Shown here in pieces: positions 37,485-46,700 of a stretch of 64,000 bases of DNA. The position numbers and the translations under genes were made by a program. The first letter of the stretch is position 1. Each line of letters begins with the position of its first letter. Source of the stretch: Paenibacillus tyrphae (GTDB lineage: Bacteria; Bacillota; Bacilli; Paenibacillales; NBRC-103111); contig NZ_BSDJ01000001.1 in the NCBI RefSeq assembly GCF_027925525.1, forward strand, positions 434,001 through 498,000. Direction: 5' to 3'. A model generated the notes under the pieces. It saw only the letters and a program-made list of their open reading frames with translations. It had not been told where the DNA came from and did not search any database.

Positions 37485-37727
37485 ATGAATACGCCAACGC
37501 TAGCGCCGCACGAATCGATGGAACTGCATGAAGCGTTAAACTTTAAAACGCTCTGCCTCGCTAAGTCAAAACTTATGCAAGGCTTGGTCTTTGACCAAGA
37601 GCTAAAAGCGTTAATGCAGAAGGACGTCATTCTGTCCACGCAACAGATCGCCGAGCTCCAGGCCATCTACGCAAGAGCTCCATTCCAAGCGCCTGTTCCG
37701 AATAGCCCGGCACCTATCACACATTAA
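37485..37727 (+). CDS. CotF-family spore coat-like protein (YraG-like)
   Basis: An 80-residue protein (MNTPTLAPHESMELHEALNF...) with the pattern LHEALNFKTLCLAKSKLMQG shared with small CotF-like proteins of Bacillus. AAAGGAGAGG lies upstream. It is the first gene of a five-gene run whose order (small CotF-like, CotF-domain, alcohol dehydrogenase, small CotF-like, CotF-domain) equals that of B. subtilis yraG-yraF-adhB-yraE-yraD. A spore coat or inner-coat role is expected from that family, and sporulation-specific expression is inferred. Confidence 0.8.
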   Translation: MNTPTLAPHESMELHEALNFKTLCLAKSKLMQGLVFDQELKALMQKDVILSTQQIAELQAIYARAPFQAPVPNSPAPITH

Positions 37728-37739
37728 AGGGGAGCGCTA

Positions 37740-38126
37740 ATGAACACCGATTATTTAGACCCGATTAATTCGTTAAATATGCCGGAAATGGCAGATATGA
37801 CATTTGCAATGGACTTCCTTATTCGTGCCAAGGAGGGTGTGCGAAATTTGTCCATCGCCCTGACGGAAACGGCTTCTCCCGATGTAAGAGCGCTGCTGCG
37901 CAATCATCTTATGCAGGGGATTGCACTGCACCAAGAAATCACGGAGCTTATGATTCGCAAAAAATGGTTCCATCCTTACGAGCTTAACGAACAGTACCAA
38001 CTCGACCAGCTTTCAGCGAAAAATACAGTGATGATCGGGCAGATGAATTTGTTCCCGGATGATACGTCGCGTAAAGGGATGTTTGATCGGACCCCAGATG
38101 AACATATTGGAGGACATAAAGCATGA
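37740..38126 (+). CDS. CotF-domain spore coat-like protein (YraF-like)
   Basis: A 128-residue protein with the Coat_F helical domain: [66 protein letters not shown] lies seven bases upstream of the ATG. The stop overlaps the alcohol dehydrogenase start by four bases (ATGA), so translation is coupled. It probably forms part of the spore coat or associates with it. Confidence 0.85.
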   Translation: MNTDYLDPINSLNMPEMADMTFAMDFLIRAKEGVRNLSIALTETASPDVRALLRNHLMQGIALHQEITELMIRKKWFHPYELNEQYQLDQLSAKNTVMIGQMNLFPDDTSRKGMFDRTPDEHIGGHKA

Positions 38127-39259
38127 AGGCGGTAACGTATCAAGGGATTAAAAATGTCGTGGTCAAAGAGGTGCCGGATCCGAAGATTGAGAAACCGGAC
38201 GATATGATCGTAAGGGTCACCAGTTCCCCCATTTGCGGTTCGGACCTTCACCTGATTCACGGGATGATCCCTAACCTTCAGGAGAACTATGTCATCGGGC
38301 ATGAACCGATGGGGATCGTAGAAGAAGTAGGCCCTGGAGTGACCAAGGTAAAGAAAGGCGACCGGGTGATCATCCCTTTCAACATCGCATGCGGAGAATG
38401 CTTTTATTGTAAGAATCAGCTGGAAAGCCAATGCGACAATTCAAACGAACACGGGGATATGGGCGCATATTTCGGCTACTCCGGAACGACTGGTGGTTAC
38501 CCTGGCGGGCAAGCCGAGTATTTACGAGTTCCGTTTGCTAATTTCACCCACTTCAAGATTCCTGAGAACTGCGAGCAACCGGACGAAAAGCTAAGCTTGA
38601 TCGCCGATGCAATGACGACGGCATTCTGGAGCGTAGATAACGCCGGCGTCAAGAATGGAGATACGGTCATCGTGCTCGGCTGCGGTCCGGTCGGACTTCT
38701 GGCGCAGAAATTCTGTTGGCTGAAAGGAGCCAAGCGGGTCATCGCCGTTGACTATGTCGATTACCGCTTACAGCATGCGAAGCGAACGAACAATGTGGAA
38801 ATCGTAAACTTCGAACAGGATACGAATATCGGCAACAAACTTAAGGAAATGACCAAAGGCGGCGCCGATGTCGTGATTGATGCGGTAGGAATGGACGGCA
38901 AGATGAGCGATCTCGAATTTCTAGCCAGCGGTTTGAAACTGCAAGGCGGCACCATGAGCGCATTTATCATTGCGTCTCAGGCTGTCCGCAAAGGCGGGAC
39001 CATCCAAGTCACTGGGGTATACGGCGGACGCTATAACGGATTCCCGCTCGGCGACATCATGCAACGCAACGTGAATATCCGTTCCGGACAAGCCCCGGTC
39101 ATTCACTACATGCCGTATATGTACGAGTTGGTTACGTCGGGCAAAGTAGACCCTGGAGATATTGTTACGCACGTCATTCCGCTTAGCGAGGCTAAGCACG
39201 GCTATGAAATGTTCGATACGAAAACGGACAATTGCATCAAAGTCATCTTAAAGCCCTGA
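38123..39259 (+). CDS. adhB: Zinc-dependent alcohol/formaldehyde-type dehydrogenase
   Basis: A 378-residue medium-chain dehydrogenase. Catalytic zinc ligands are seen in [11 protein letters not shown] and [12 protein letters not shown]. The structural zinc loop has cysteines in [15 protein letters not shown], and the NAD site is [14 protein letters not shown]. It is closest in form to the glutathione-independent formaldehyde-dehydrogenase-like AdhB/YycR group. It sits in the middle of the CotF-like cluster exactly as adhB does in B. subtilis. The substrate and why it accompanies coat proteins are not known. Confidence 0.9.
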   Translation: MKAVTYQGIKNVVVKEVPDPKIEKPDDMIVRVTSSPICGSDLHLIHGMIPNLQENYVIGHEPMGIVEEVGPGVTKVKKGDRVIIPFNIACGECFYCKNQLESQCDNSNEHGDMGAYFGYSGTTGGYPGGQAEYLRVPFANFTHFKIPENCEQPDEKLSLIADAMTTAFWSVDNAGVKNGDTVIVLGCGPVGLLAQKFCWLKGAKRVIAVDYVDYRLQHAKRTNNVEIVNFEQDTNIGNKLKEMTKGGADVVIDAVGMDGKMSDLEFLASGLKLQGGTMSAFIIASQAVRKGGTIQVTGVYGGRYNGFPLGDIMQRNVNIRSGQAPVIHYMPYMYELVTSGKVDPGDIVTHVIPLSEAKHGYEMFDTKTDNCIKVILKP

Positions 39260-39289
39260 ATATGGGTAAATACAGGGGAGGACAATACG

Positions 39290-39493
39290 ATGAATTCCAA
39301 TTACGCTTTGCATGAGATGCTGGAGGTTCATGAAATGGCTGCGTTCAAGACCGTTTGCATGACCAAATCCAAAACCATGCAAGCTCTGGTAACCGACCCG
39401 GAGCTCAGGCAAATTTTGCAGCAAGACGTGCAATTATCACAGCAGCAGCTTCAGGAGCTCGGTGGAGTGCTGTCTAAAGTGACCCTAACCTAA
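39290..39493 (+). CDS. Small CotF-like protein (YraE-like)
   Basis: A 67-residue protein starting MNSNYALHEMLEVHEMAAFK, followed by VCMTKSKTMQALVTDPELRQ, clearly paralogous to the first gene of the cluster. AGGGGAGG precedes the ATG. It belongs to the same transcript, and a spore coat role is likely by homology. Confidence 0.8.
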   Translation: MNSNYALHEMLEVHEMAAFKTVCMTKSKTMQALVTDPELRQILQQDVQLSQQQLQELGGVLSKVTLT

Positions 39494-39506
39494 AGGAGAT
39501 AGAAAC

Positions 39507-39803
39507 ATGAACACCCTATTAGAACACTTGACAGGACTTCATACGCTGACCGACGACGTGATCGCAATGGATTTTTTGATGAACGCCAAGAGCGGAGTCA
39601 GAAACTACGCCATGGCCGTAACCGAATGTGCCACCCCCGAAATCAAGCAAATTTTGATGAAACAGCTCGACGAAGCTATAGACTCCCATGAAAAGATAAC
39701 AAACTACATGATGCAGCGGGGCCTATACCATCCTTACCATATTCCGGAGCAAATTCAGCTCGATCTGAAAAATATTCAGACCGCTATGAACATTCCGTCC
39801 TGA
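39507..39803 (+). CDS. CotF-domain protein (YraD-like)
   Basis: A 98-residue protein with the Coat_F pattern: VIAMDFLMNAKSGVRNYAMA, ECATPEIKQILMKQLDEAID, MMQRGLYHPYHI. It is paralogous to the second gene of the cluster. AAAGGAGAT precedes the ATG. It is the last gene, followed by a strong terminator. Confidence 0.85.
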   Translation: MNTLLEHLTGLHTLTDDVIAMDFLMNAKSGVRNYAMAVTECATPEIKQILMKQLDEAIDSHEKITNYMMQRGLYHPYHIPEQIQLDLKNIQTAMNIPS

Positions 39804-39821
39804 CACCGTATTCGTCCCGAC

Positions 39822-39860
39822 AAAACGCGCAAAACCACCATGGTTCAGGCGCGTTTTTTG
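39822..39860 (+). terminator. Intrinsic terminator of the CotF-like operon
   Basis: AAAACGCGC pairs with GCGCGTTTTTT, with an inner ACCA/TGGT pairing. The T run follows directly, 19 bases past the last stop. Confidence 0.88.
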
Positions 39861-40364
39861 ATTTTAGCCGAAGACTTTAGAGAATAAAATGTTCCCCGTG
39901 TCAGGAATCCAACAATACAATAATGGCAGACACGCTCCGCACTTATTTGGGCTTCATCACAAACACACTTGAACAAGCGTTCCTTCGTTTGTTTTGCTTC
40001 TGATTGTCATCGCCACGTACTCTGTGGATCTCTTTTCTCACGTCTACCCTTCTCTTTTGGTATTCTTATGTTGCCAATCTTTGCAAATAACGTCTGATTT
40101 GTGATTTTAAAATACTCAATCCCCCCTGGCATTCTGTAGAATTAATTGAACTATTCTGCTGCCGGTTAGCGTAACGCCGCAGTCGGTCTAGTACTTTATT
40201 TTCTGAGTCTATATCTTTATTTTCATAGTCTACAACTATCTCCGAGTCTATCACTTTATTTTGCAGGGACAGCATGAGCTATGAATATTACTTTGACGAA
40301 AGAGTTTCTTTGCCAAAGAGCTCATTTTTATTTGTTTATTTAGCTCATTTGTTTTTCTACAAAT
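39861..40364. other. Intergenic region left of the stacked Tn7-like ends
   Basis: About 500 AT-rich bases with no convincing gene. A 69-codon minus-strand reading at 40066-40275 (contains DSENKVLDRLRRYANRQQN) lacks a ribosome binding site, and its repetitive start mirrors short GAGTCTAT-type repeats in the DNA. Part of this may belong to element A, whose left end was not found. Confidence 0.4.
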
Positions 40365-40403
40365 ACAAAAATACCGTTCCACGGAAAAATTCCGCGAAAC
40401 GGT
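40365..40403 (-). terminator. Probable terminator after the broken XRE gene
   Basis: ACCGTT and AACGGT enclose CGG and CCG around an A-rich loop. On the minus strand the stem is followed by ATTTTTGTATTTG. It lies about 50 bases past the XRE pseudogene stop. Confidence 0.6.
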
Positions 40404-40452
40404 TTGCTCATTTGGTACCTATGTAGCATGTAAAAAAACTCACTAATTATTA

Positions 40453-40798
40453 TTAGCTTCGTTTTATTGATCTTAATCTTTCTTTAAGTCGCATTATCTC
40501 AATTATTTCATTCTTGTCGTAATCATCCAGAATTCTAAAAACTTGAATTAACGTTTTTTCATAATCATCTTCAAAGGTCTTACCTTCTTCCAAGTCCTTA
40601 CCTGTTAATAACCAATTTAAGTTCGTTCACATTATATTGTGTTCGGATAGATATAAGTGTTTCCGTAGAGGGATTACTATTTCCCATTTCAATTTCACTC
40701 AGGTTTCCTTGTAATATGCCTATACTTTTTGCAAACTGAATTTGGTTTAAATTATTCTCTTTGCGGATACATTTGATTCTATAGCCAATGTCACTCAT
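40453..40798 (-). pseudogene. XRE-family regulator disrupted by a 4-bp tandem duplication
   Basis: This is a diverged copy of the intact XRE gene at 55954-56286. The HTH reads NLNQIQFAKSIGILQGNLSE, as in the intact copy except for one residue (ILQ for ISQ). At 40621-40628 GTTC is doubled (GAACGAAC on the coding strand). Removing four bases restores the frame from TQYNVN to LNWLLTGKDLEEGKTFEDDY and the end EIIEIMRLKERLRSIKRS. The interval is 346 bp, that is 342 plus 4. It belongs to element A, whose right end follows at 40911-40978. Confidence 0.88.
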
Positions 40799-40910
40799 CA
40801 ATTTCACCACCGGTCTTGAAGTTCTCTGTAAATCAACTTATACACAATTTAAAAGGGAGCACCGAATTATTCCTCTCGGGCTCCCTTCTAGATGTTCAAT
40901 CATCTCTTAT

Positions 40911-40978
40911 CGGTTCCACACATCTTTTACTGGTTCCATAGATCTTTAACTGGTTCCAGACATCTTTATCACTGAACA
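40911..40978 (+). repeat. Right end of a second Tn7-like element (element A)
   Basis: Three contiguous 20-bp repeats (40911-40930, 40931-40950, 40951-40970; unit TGGTTCCAGACATCTTTTAC with variants) followed by ACTGAACA ending at 40978. Read inward from that end, 25 of the first 27 bases equal the right end of the intact element at 56488. Element A therefore occupied the glmS-downstream site first, and element B inserted two to six bases beyond its end. The left end of A was not located. Confidence 0.82.
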
Positions 40979-40984
40979 CTTATC

Positions 40985-41113
40985 TGTCGGGTGATAAAAA
41001 AGTGTGGAACCAATTTTGTTGATTTTACTGGGTTTGCCGCGGCACGTGATAAACACGAAAAATAAAAAGTCTGGAACCACCACAAATTGCCATGAAAAGA
41101 AAGTTGGAAACTT
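40985..41113 (+). repeat. Left end of element B with spaced transposase-site repeats
   Basis: After the terminal TGTCGGG, repeat copies lie at 40993-41012 (GATAAAAAAGTGTGGAACCA), 41060-41079 (AAATAAAAAGTCTGGAACCA) and a weaker one at 41094-41113 (GAAAAGAAAGTTGGAAACTT). They are in inverted orientation to those of the right end. Three spaced sites on the left and contiguous sites on the right is the Tn7 pattern. Confidence 0.8.
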
Positions 41114-41136
41114 GTACTATTACGATAATATAATTT

Positions 41137-42801
41137 TCACAACCATTTCCTCAATATACTGAATGTCGCATATAACGTGCTTAAATGATCAATTTTCTTT
41201 TTCAAAGAATTATCTCTAATAATCTGTCCATCTTTAGTCCATTGTCCATATATTTGAACTAACCGCCCTGTAGTTCGTGGGAGTTCAAGAAGTGCTATCT
41301 TCAGATGCTCTTTTTGAACTAAAGTTAGGTTAATATCCATTTTAATTTTATTAAATTCTTCTATTAAATCTCTTACTAATTCATTATTTACTTCTTTCAA
41401 TGAAGCCATTATATCTCTAGCTAGTTTATTAATTCTCTTTTTTTGTTCGAATGATAGCTTGATTTTACTTAATTCTTTAAATAGTGAACTTATGGAAGGT
41501 AGATTACTATTCCAGCCTCCTGATTCTAATACTGAAAAAAACGTTTCGGCATAATACCAAAACTCTTCTCCAAGAGCTTCACGTTTCCTTTTTATCTCTT
41601 GATACCCTGGAACTAAACATACTTCGGTTTGGACATCTTTGTACTCTAATTCAGCAGATTTATAGATTGATTTTCCGCAAATAGTTAAAAGGTAGCTCAA
41701 TTTATCTAAGTTTGGTTTCGCAAAATTCTTTTTTCCATTAAGTTGACCCTTGTGAACAGAGTCCTTAAGTGAATCAATTATATCCACCATTAAACCGATA
41801 AACTCTTCCTTCTGGTCTTCCTTAAATTTTTTCACTCTCTCAATTAAATTATCATAATAAACTGACAATTGGCTTTCATTCGAGATATCTGAGACAAGTA
41901 TATTTATAAGTAACGAAAGATGTGATACGCAACAATCAGCAATAATTTTTCTGATTACATACCTTTTATAAGGATAACTATTTAAAGGTTTAATTAAATA
42001 TTCAAACTCACTCATTTTTAAGTTCTGAAGCCAATTTTCAAAATTCTCTTTTGTTGCCAAGGCTAAAGAATTTATAACAGTTTGAACTCTTCTGTCATCT
42101 AGTGAATTCAAACTATCTATTATAGGTTTAATATTAGTAGGTAATGGAACAAAGTAATCACCGCCTTCATCATATTCTTCATAATCGAGTTCCGTTCCGT
42201 TAACTTCTTCTTTCCTAATTGTTAGTTCTTTCTCTTCAATGTTATAAACCAGCTTGCCAATTGCAGGTACAGGTATTATATCCTCTTCGTCTGTAATCGT
42301 TCTAATTCTATAAATTCCATTATCGTGCTTTGTTACTTTTATTTGTTGTTCTAACGCTTCCAAGGTGTCTAGTGTCACGGGAGCCGCACAGTCCCATAAC
42401 TTATTAAAAAAAAGATTGGTAGACTCAAAAAGATTAATCTCATTTTCAAAGTAAATACCAAGTTCTACATTTTTCGAAAAGCCAGATGCAGTTAAATTAG
42501 AACTAGTTATTATCCCTTTATTATCATCAACTAAATATACCTTAGCATGAAGGTTTGGAATAGACCTTATTTCAGCACCCAGTACCAATAAATGTTTTAG
42601 TGCTCTCCCTTCCAGTGCAAATGAGCTAAGATTAGAAGCCGTGACTTTAGTTATTATTTTAGGGACGACATTAGATTTTGTGATATATTGGATTCCCTTA
42701 AAAGTTATATACGGTGAGGTTATCTTTAACGATACTGATGCTGAGTTAACGAATTTCTCAAGCTCAGATCCGTATGGAACCTTTTGAATAGAAATACTCA
42801 T
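41137..42801 (-). CDS. PLD-type nuclease-domain protein, probable defence gene
   Basis: A 554-residue protein. The N-terminal 160 residues are a phospholipase-D-like nuclease domain, with one HKD motif seen as NLHAKVYLVDDNKGIITSSN followed by LTASGF. A long helical region of unknown fold follows (about 170-554). One HKD motif per chain implies a dimer, as in BfiI-type and other PLD restriction nucleases. GGAGGG precedes the ATG. It is the last gene of the minus-strand defence run and lies next to the left end. Its partner is not clear; it may act alone or with the 42981-43619 gene. Confidence 0.8.
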   Translation of the reverse strand: MSISIQKVPYGSELEKFVNSASVSLKITSPYITFKGIQYITKSNVVPKIITKVTASNLSSFALEGRALKHLLVLGAEIRSIPNLHAKVYLVDDNKGIITSSNLTASGFSKNVELGIYFENEINLFESTNLFFNKLWDCAAPVTLDTLEALEQQIKVTKHDNGIYRIRTITDEEDIIPVPAIGKLVYNIEEKELTIRKEEVNGTELDYEEYDEGGDYFVPLPTNIKPIIDSLNSLDDRRVQTVINSLALATKENFENWLQNLKMSEFEYLIKPLNSYPYKRYVIRKIIADCCVSHLSLLINILVSDISNESQLSVYYDNLIERVKKFKEDQKEEFIGLMVDIIDSLKDSVHKGQLNGKKNFAKPNLDKLSYLLTICGKSIYKSAELEYKDVQTEVCLVPGYQEIKRKREALGEEFWYYAETFFSVLESGGWNSNLPSISSLFKELSKIKLSFEQKKRINKLARDIMASLKEVNNELVRDLIEEFNKIKMDINLTLVQKEHLKIALLELPRTTGRLVQIYGQWTKDGQIIRDNSLKKKIDHLSTLYATFSILRKWL

Positions 42802-42980
42802 TTAACCCTCCATCACTAGAAATAAGATGCTTATTCGTTCACTTTATCCATACACAGGCCAATCAACGCAACGCAATTAAGCGATAGAATAAATAATCAA
42901 TTTGTTTCATAGACCCGATTTGGATTTTGTTGGTTTCAAAGTTCGTATTGCTGTCATTAACCTTACTAACTCTATGACTC

Positions 42981-43619
42981 TTAATACCCAAAAAAAGATG
43001 GCTCAACTTTATTTTTGATTAGGCTCTCATTCAACAAATTAAAATGAAAATCTCGAATCATGTTATTATTCCTCCGCAAATCATCAAGCATTTGTTGAAG
43101 CGTACGGTTCTTCCTATCCCTCGAGATAATTGTATTTATTGCTTTGATTTGTCCAGGTAGTGGCTCGCGATTTTTATTTTTTTCAATTTCATTCTTTATT
43201 TTTTGCAACACACCTTCTGGAACCTGTCCCCAACATATAACTATCAGGTTGATTGCATTGAACAGTTGTTTTGCGGTTGGATGCCATGTATCATTTAATC
43301 CTCTGTCTCTATTAGTGCCGTTGCTTTTTCTTGTTCCAACATTTTCGGATACTAATGGGTCAAATACCATTAACCTGGGATGCTGAATTAATTCAAGGAA
43401 ATGATTTGCTGCATATGTACCACATAAAAAAGTTCCTGCAATATCACTATCTTTTGCCCTATAAGAAAAGCAATAATAGCTGTCAGTAAGTAAGTCTTTA
43501 GTACAACTTTTACGCTTTTGTCCATTTAACAATCGAACATGAGCAATGGGTTTAATATTATATTCTTGAACCAATTGCTCTCTGACTTTTGATGATCTGC
43601 ATAGGAGCATTTTGAGCAC
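42981..43619 (-). CDS. Unknown protein in the defence cargo
   Basis: A 212-residue protein starting MLKMLLCRSSKVREQLVQEY, with an AAGGTG site. The middle contains YYCFSYRAKDSDIAGTFLCG and AANHFLELIQHP; the C-terminal third is charged and helical (IKNEIEKNKNREPLPGQIKA, LQQMLDDLRRNN). No catalytic motif or domain is recognised. It lies 115 bases downstream of hamB and 180 upstream of the PLD gene, on the same strand, which makes a defence-related role plausible but unproven. Confidence 0.65.
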   Translation of the reverse strand: MLKMLLCRSSKVREQLVQEYNIKPIAHVRLLNGQKRKSCTKDLLTDSYYCFSYRAKDSDIAGTFLCGTYAANHFLELIQHPRLMVFDPLVSENVGTRKSNGTNRDRGLNDTWHPTAKQLFNAINLIVICWGQVPEGVLQKIKNEIEKNKNREPLPGQIKAINTIISRDRKNRTLQQMLDDLRRNNNMIRDFHFNLLNESLIKNKVEPSFFGY

Positions 43620-43733
43620 CTTACTTCTCTATGTTCTTGTCTAGCCATAAATCACCGCCATGATCGCTACTGCCGAGGTTCATCACCTTTTACAGCTAAT
43701 GTAGCTACTTTTAGCGTTTAAGGTTTGTATGTC

Positions 43734-46700
43734 TTACAGTTCAAAATAGAGCCTAACTCCGACCTCGATATATTGACTTCTTCCCTTAATGTTTACTCCT
43801 ACTACATTCAAAGAATATTTATAACTCAAGTCCAAATAATATGATACTTCTTCATTATATTGTCTTGGAACATAACCGAGTTTGTAACCTTGATATAATA
43901 TTTCCACTGCATTTTCATCGTAGAAATTATTTTTTTCCACTCTGAGTTCTAATTGAACCTCCTCTTCCAACTCTTTAAGAATCTGTTCTTTCTCAAGATA
44001 TTCACTCAAATAGTACTTAGTTCCTGCTATATTAAAGTCTACTGAACCATATTCTCGAAAAACATTAGTTATGTCCCTGTAATTATTAGTCAATGAAACC
44101 AACTTTCTTATCTCCAATGGAGTAATGTTGCTTTCAGTTGAATCATCTAAAAATAATAAAGGCTCTACCTCTTTTAAAAAATCTCTTAGTTCATCTAGAC
44201 TTCTGTACCTAGTATTCTCTATAAGATGTTTCGAGACACCTTTTACTGTTTCGCGTGAGTTAAATCCCAACTTAAAAAGATTGACCTCAACACTATGGTT
44301 AACGCCATATTTTATATACAAAGGAAGAAACATAAATATTTGATTATTACCGGTTGTCTCCATGACAACAGAACACATCGTACCTATAACCCACGGCAGT
44401 TTGAACTCAAACATATCTCGTACATACTCAACCACTCTGGTCATTCTATAAGTTTCTTCAACATTTTGAAAATATTCCTCTGAAAGCTCTTTCAAAGATT
44501 TACCCGTTTCAATCCAATCAATAAAAATACCATAATCATCTACCTCAACTTCGCTCGAAGCTGCTGTACTTCTTTTTACAATAAATCTTTTACTTTCCTT
44601 CAACGATAATATCTGAGTGTATAGTATTGGGTCTATTAACCCACTTACAGAAGCTATCACTCCGTTCAAACGCGAGTAATTTTCTATCACCTTTAAAGAT
44701 AATTGTTGGACAATACGATAACTTACTACGGATAGGCCACTTTCTTGTATCTTTCTTAAATCTATTGGAGTTTGCGTATCAAAGAAATAATACAATTTTT
44801 TTGTAAATGTCGTTAATTTTTCTACCTTACCATCTTTATTTTGATAAGAAAACAAAGTTTTATGCAAAATAGAATCAATATCTTCATCATGCGTTGAAAA
44901 CGTATTATAGAAAAGCAATAAGGACTTAGCAAAAGGCTGAGAAGTCAACTCTAACAATTGTGTAGTTTGCATTTCACCTTCCAATTCCTCTAACTTATCT
45001 AAGGCTGCGAAAAGCTCATCATCATTAACTAATGAGCTTGATACATTATTCGAGTAGTCCTCATAATTTAAATGTTCTTCAATTATATTTTTATAAAAAT
45101 TAATATAGATTATTTGTCCAAATGTGCTTTGATATGCCCTACCTGCACGTCCCGCAATGTTTTTAAAATCACCAGAGCTTAATGTTTGTTGACCTTCATA
45201 TGTCCGCCCAGTGTGAATAAAATTTTGTATAGGAAAGTTTACACCTTCAACAAGGGTAGTAGTACACACCATTATTTTAATGAAGCCTTTTAAATAATAA
45301 TCTTCAAGCGATTCACGAATATCAATGGGCAAGCTTCCATGATGGTAAACAATCCCCTTATTTATACCAACAGTAAGCAAATGCTCCGATCCTAGCCGCT
45401 TCTCAATGTACTTAATAAGATATTCTAATTCAGGGCTAATCTTCATTCGTTCTGGAAAAAGAGGCTCATAATTTCTCACAAATTTTTCGCAATCATCTTT
45501 TGTATGAAAAAATATGAGGCTTCCACCAAGGTTTTTGAGCTTTTGCGCAACACCCATTATGAAATTTTCAGATTTAATATTAACGGTTCTAGCTAACTTA
45601 TTATTACTTATATAGTGATGTCTCGCGAATTGAAATAAAGGTAAACTTCTTATTGAGTCTCCTAATTTATAGTTGATACGGGCAGTGGCTTTATAGCTTT
45701 TATATCCCTCTATATATTCATTGTCCTGTTGGGAAACCGTTATCCATCTTCCTCCTTTCTTTTCATAATCATAGTTTGCTATACCTTTTAATTTAATTGT
45801 TGGCCTCCAGTCATTTGGAATATGACTGGAACACTTCTCTTCTCCATCTACCCATTCCATCACCGAAGATCCATTATCAATAATTGCCGATAATAGAAGA
45901 AGTTTTATGTTAGAGTAAATCTCATGACTAATGAGAAACGAGATACTACCTTCTATAAGCCATCCACGTTCCCTGTCCTGTATTTTATGAAATTCATCAA
46001 AAATTATAAGAGAGGTACTGTCTAATACTCCATCAGAAAAATTTTTACGAATTATTGTGTCAAGTTTTTCTGGAGTTGTTACTATAACATTATCTTCTGT
46101 ATAACTTCCAAAAACAAAGTCAGGTTCATATCCACTTATTGAACTAGAGACCTTATAGCCGAGTCTCCTAAACCTCTCTCTAAATCGCTTAGTTACCTCA
46201 TAAACCAAAGCATTTGTTGGAACTATATAAAAGCATTTTTTTGTAATATCGTTTTCAAGTTCTTTTACAACCGCAAACTCAGCAAGCAGACTCTTACCAC
46301 CACTCGTTGGGAAGTTTATCATTGTCCGTTTAATATTATTATTTCTAAGGAAACCCTCAGGATTATTAATGACATCTAGTTGATTGGGCCAAAGCTCCAA
46401 TACAGAGGGTTTGGATTTAATCAACTGTTGTAAGTAGGTACTTGAAAATATATCCGACAGATTTGTCCAAACACTATTATTAATAATAGTCTCAATACAA
46501 CTAGCTAGATATTTCAAATGCCAAACAGCATCAGTTTGATATTCAGCTAACTTGCTTTCAATATACTCATGAAGCGCTGTATTGGCTCTTTCCGCATTGG
46601 GATAACTCCCAGATAGCATAAAACTTCTTAAATGAGTAAAGACCTCTACTAAATTCTTATCATCAATTTGAGTTTGAATATCATTGATAAAATGTCTACT

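Noticed and set aside
40066..40275. 69-codon minus-strand gene
   Set aside because: No ribosome binding site, a repetitive start (KVIDSE...ENKDIDSENKVLD) produced by short DNA repeats, and no recognisable domain.
41137..43619. DISARM or classical restriction-modification system
   Set aside because: A PLD-like domain occurs in DISARM (DrmC), but no methyltransferase, DrmA or DrmB gene is present in the element.
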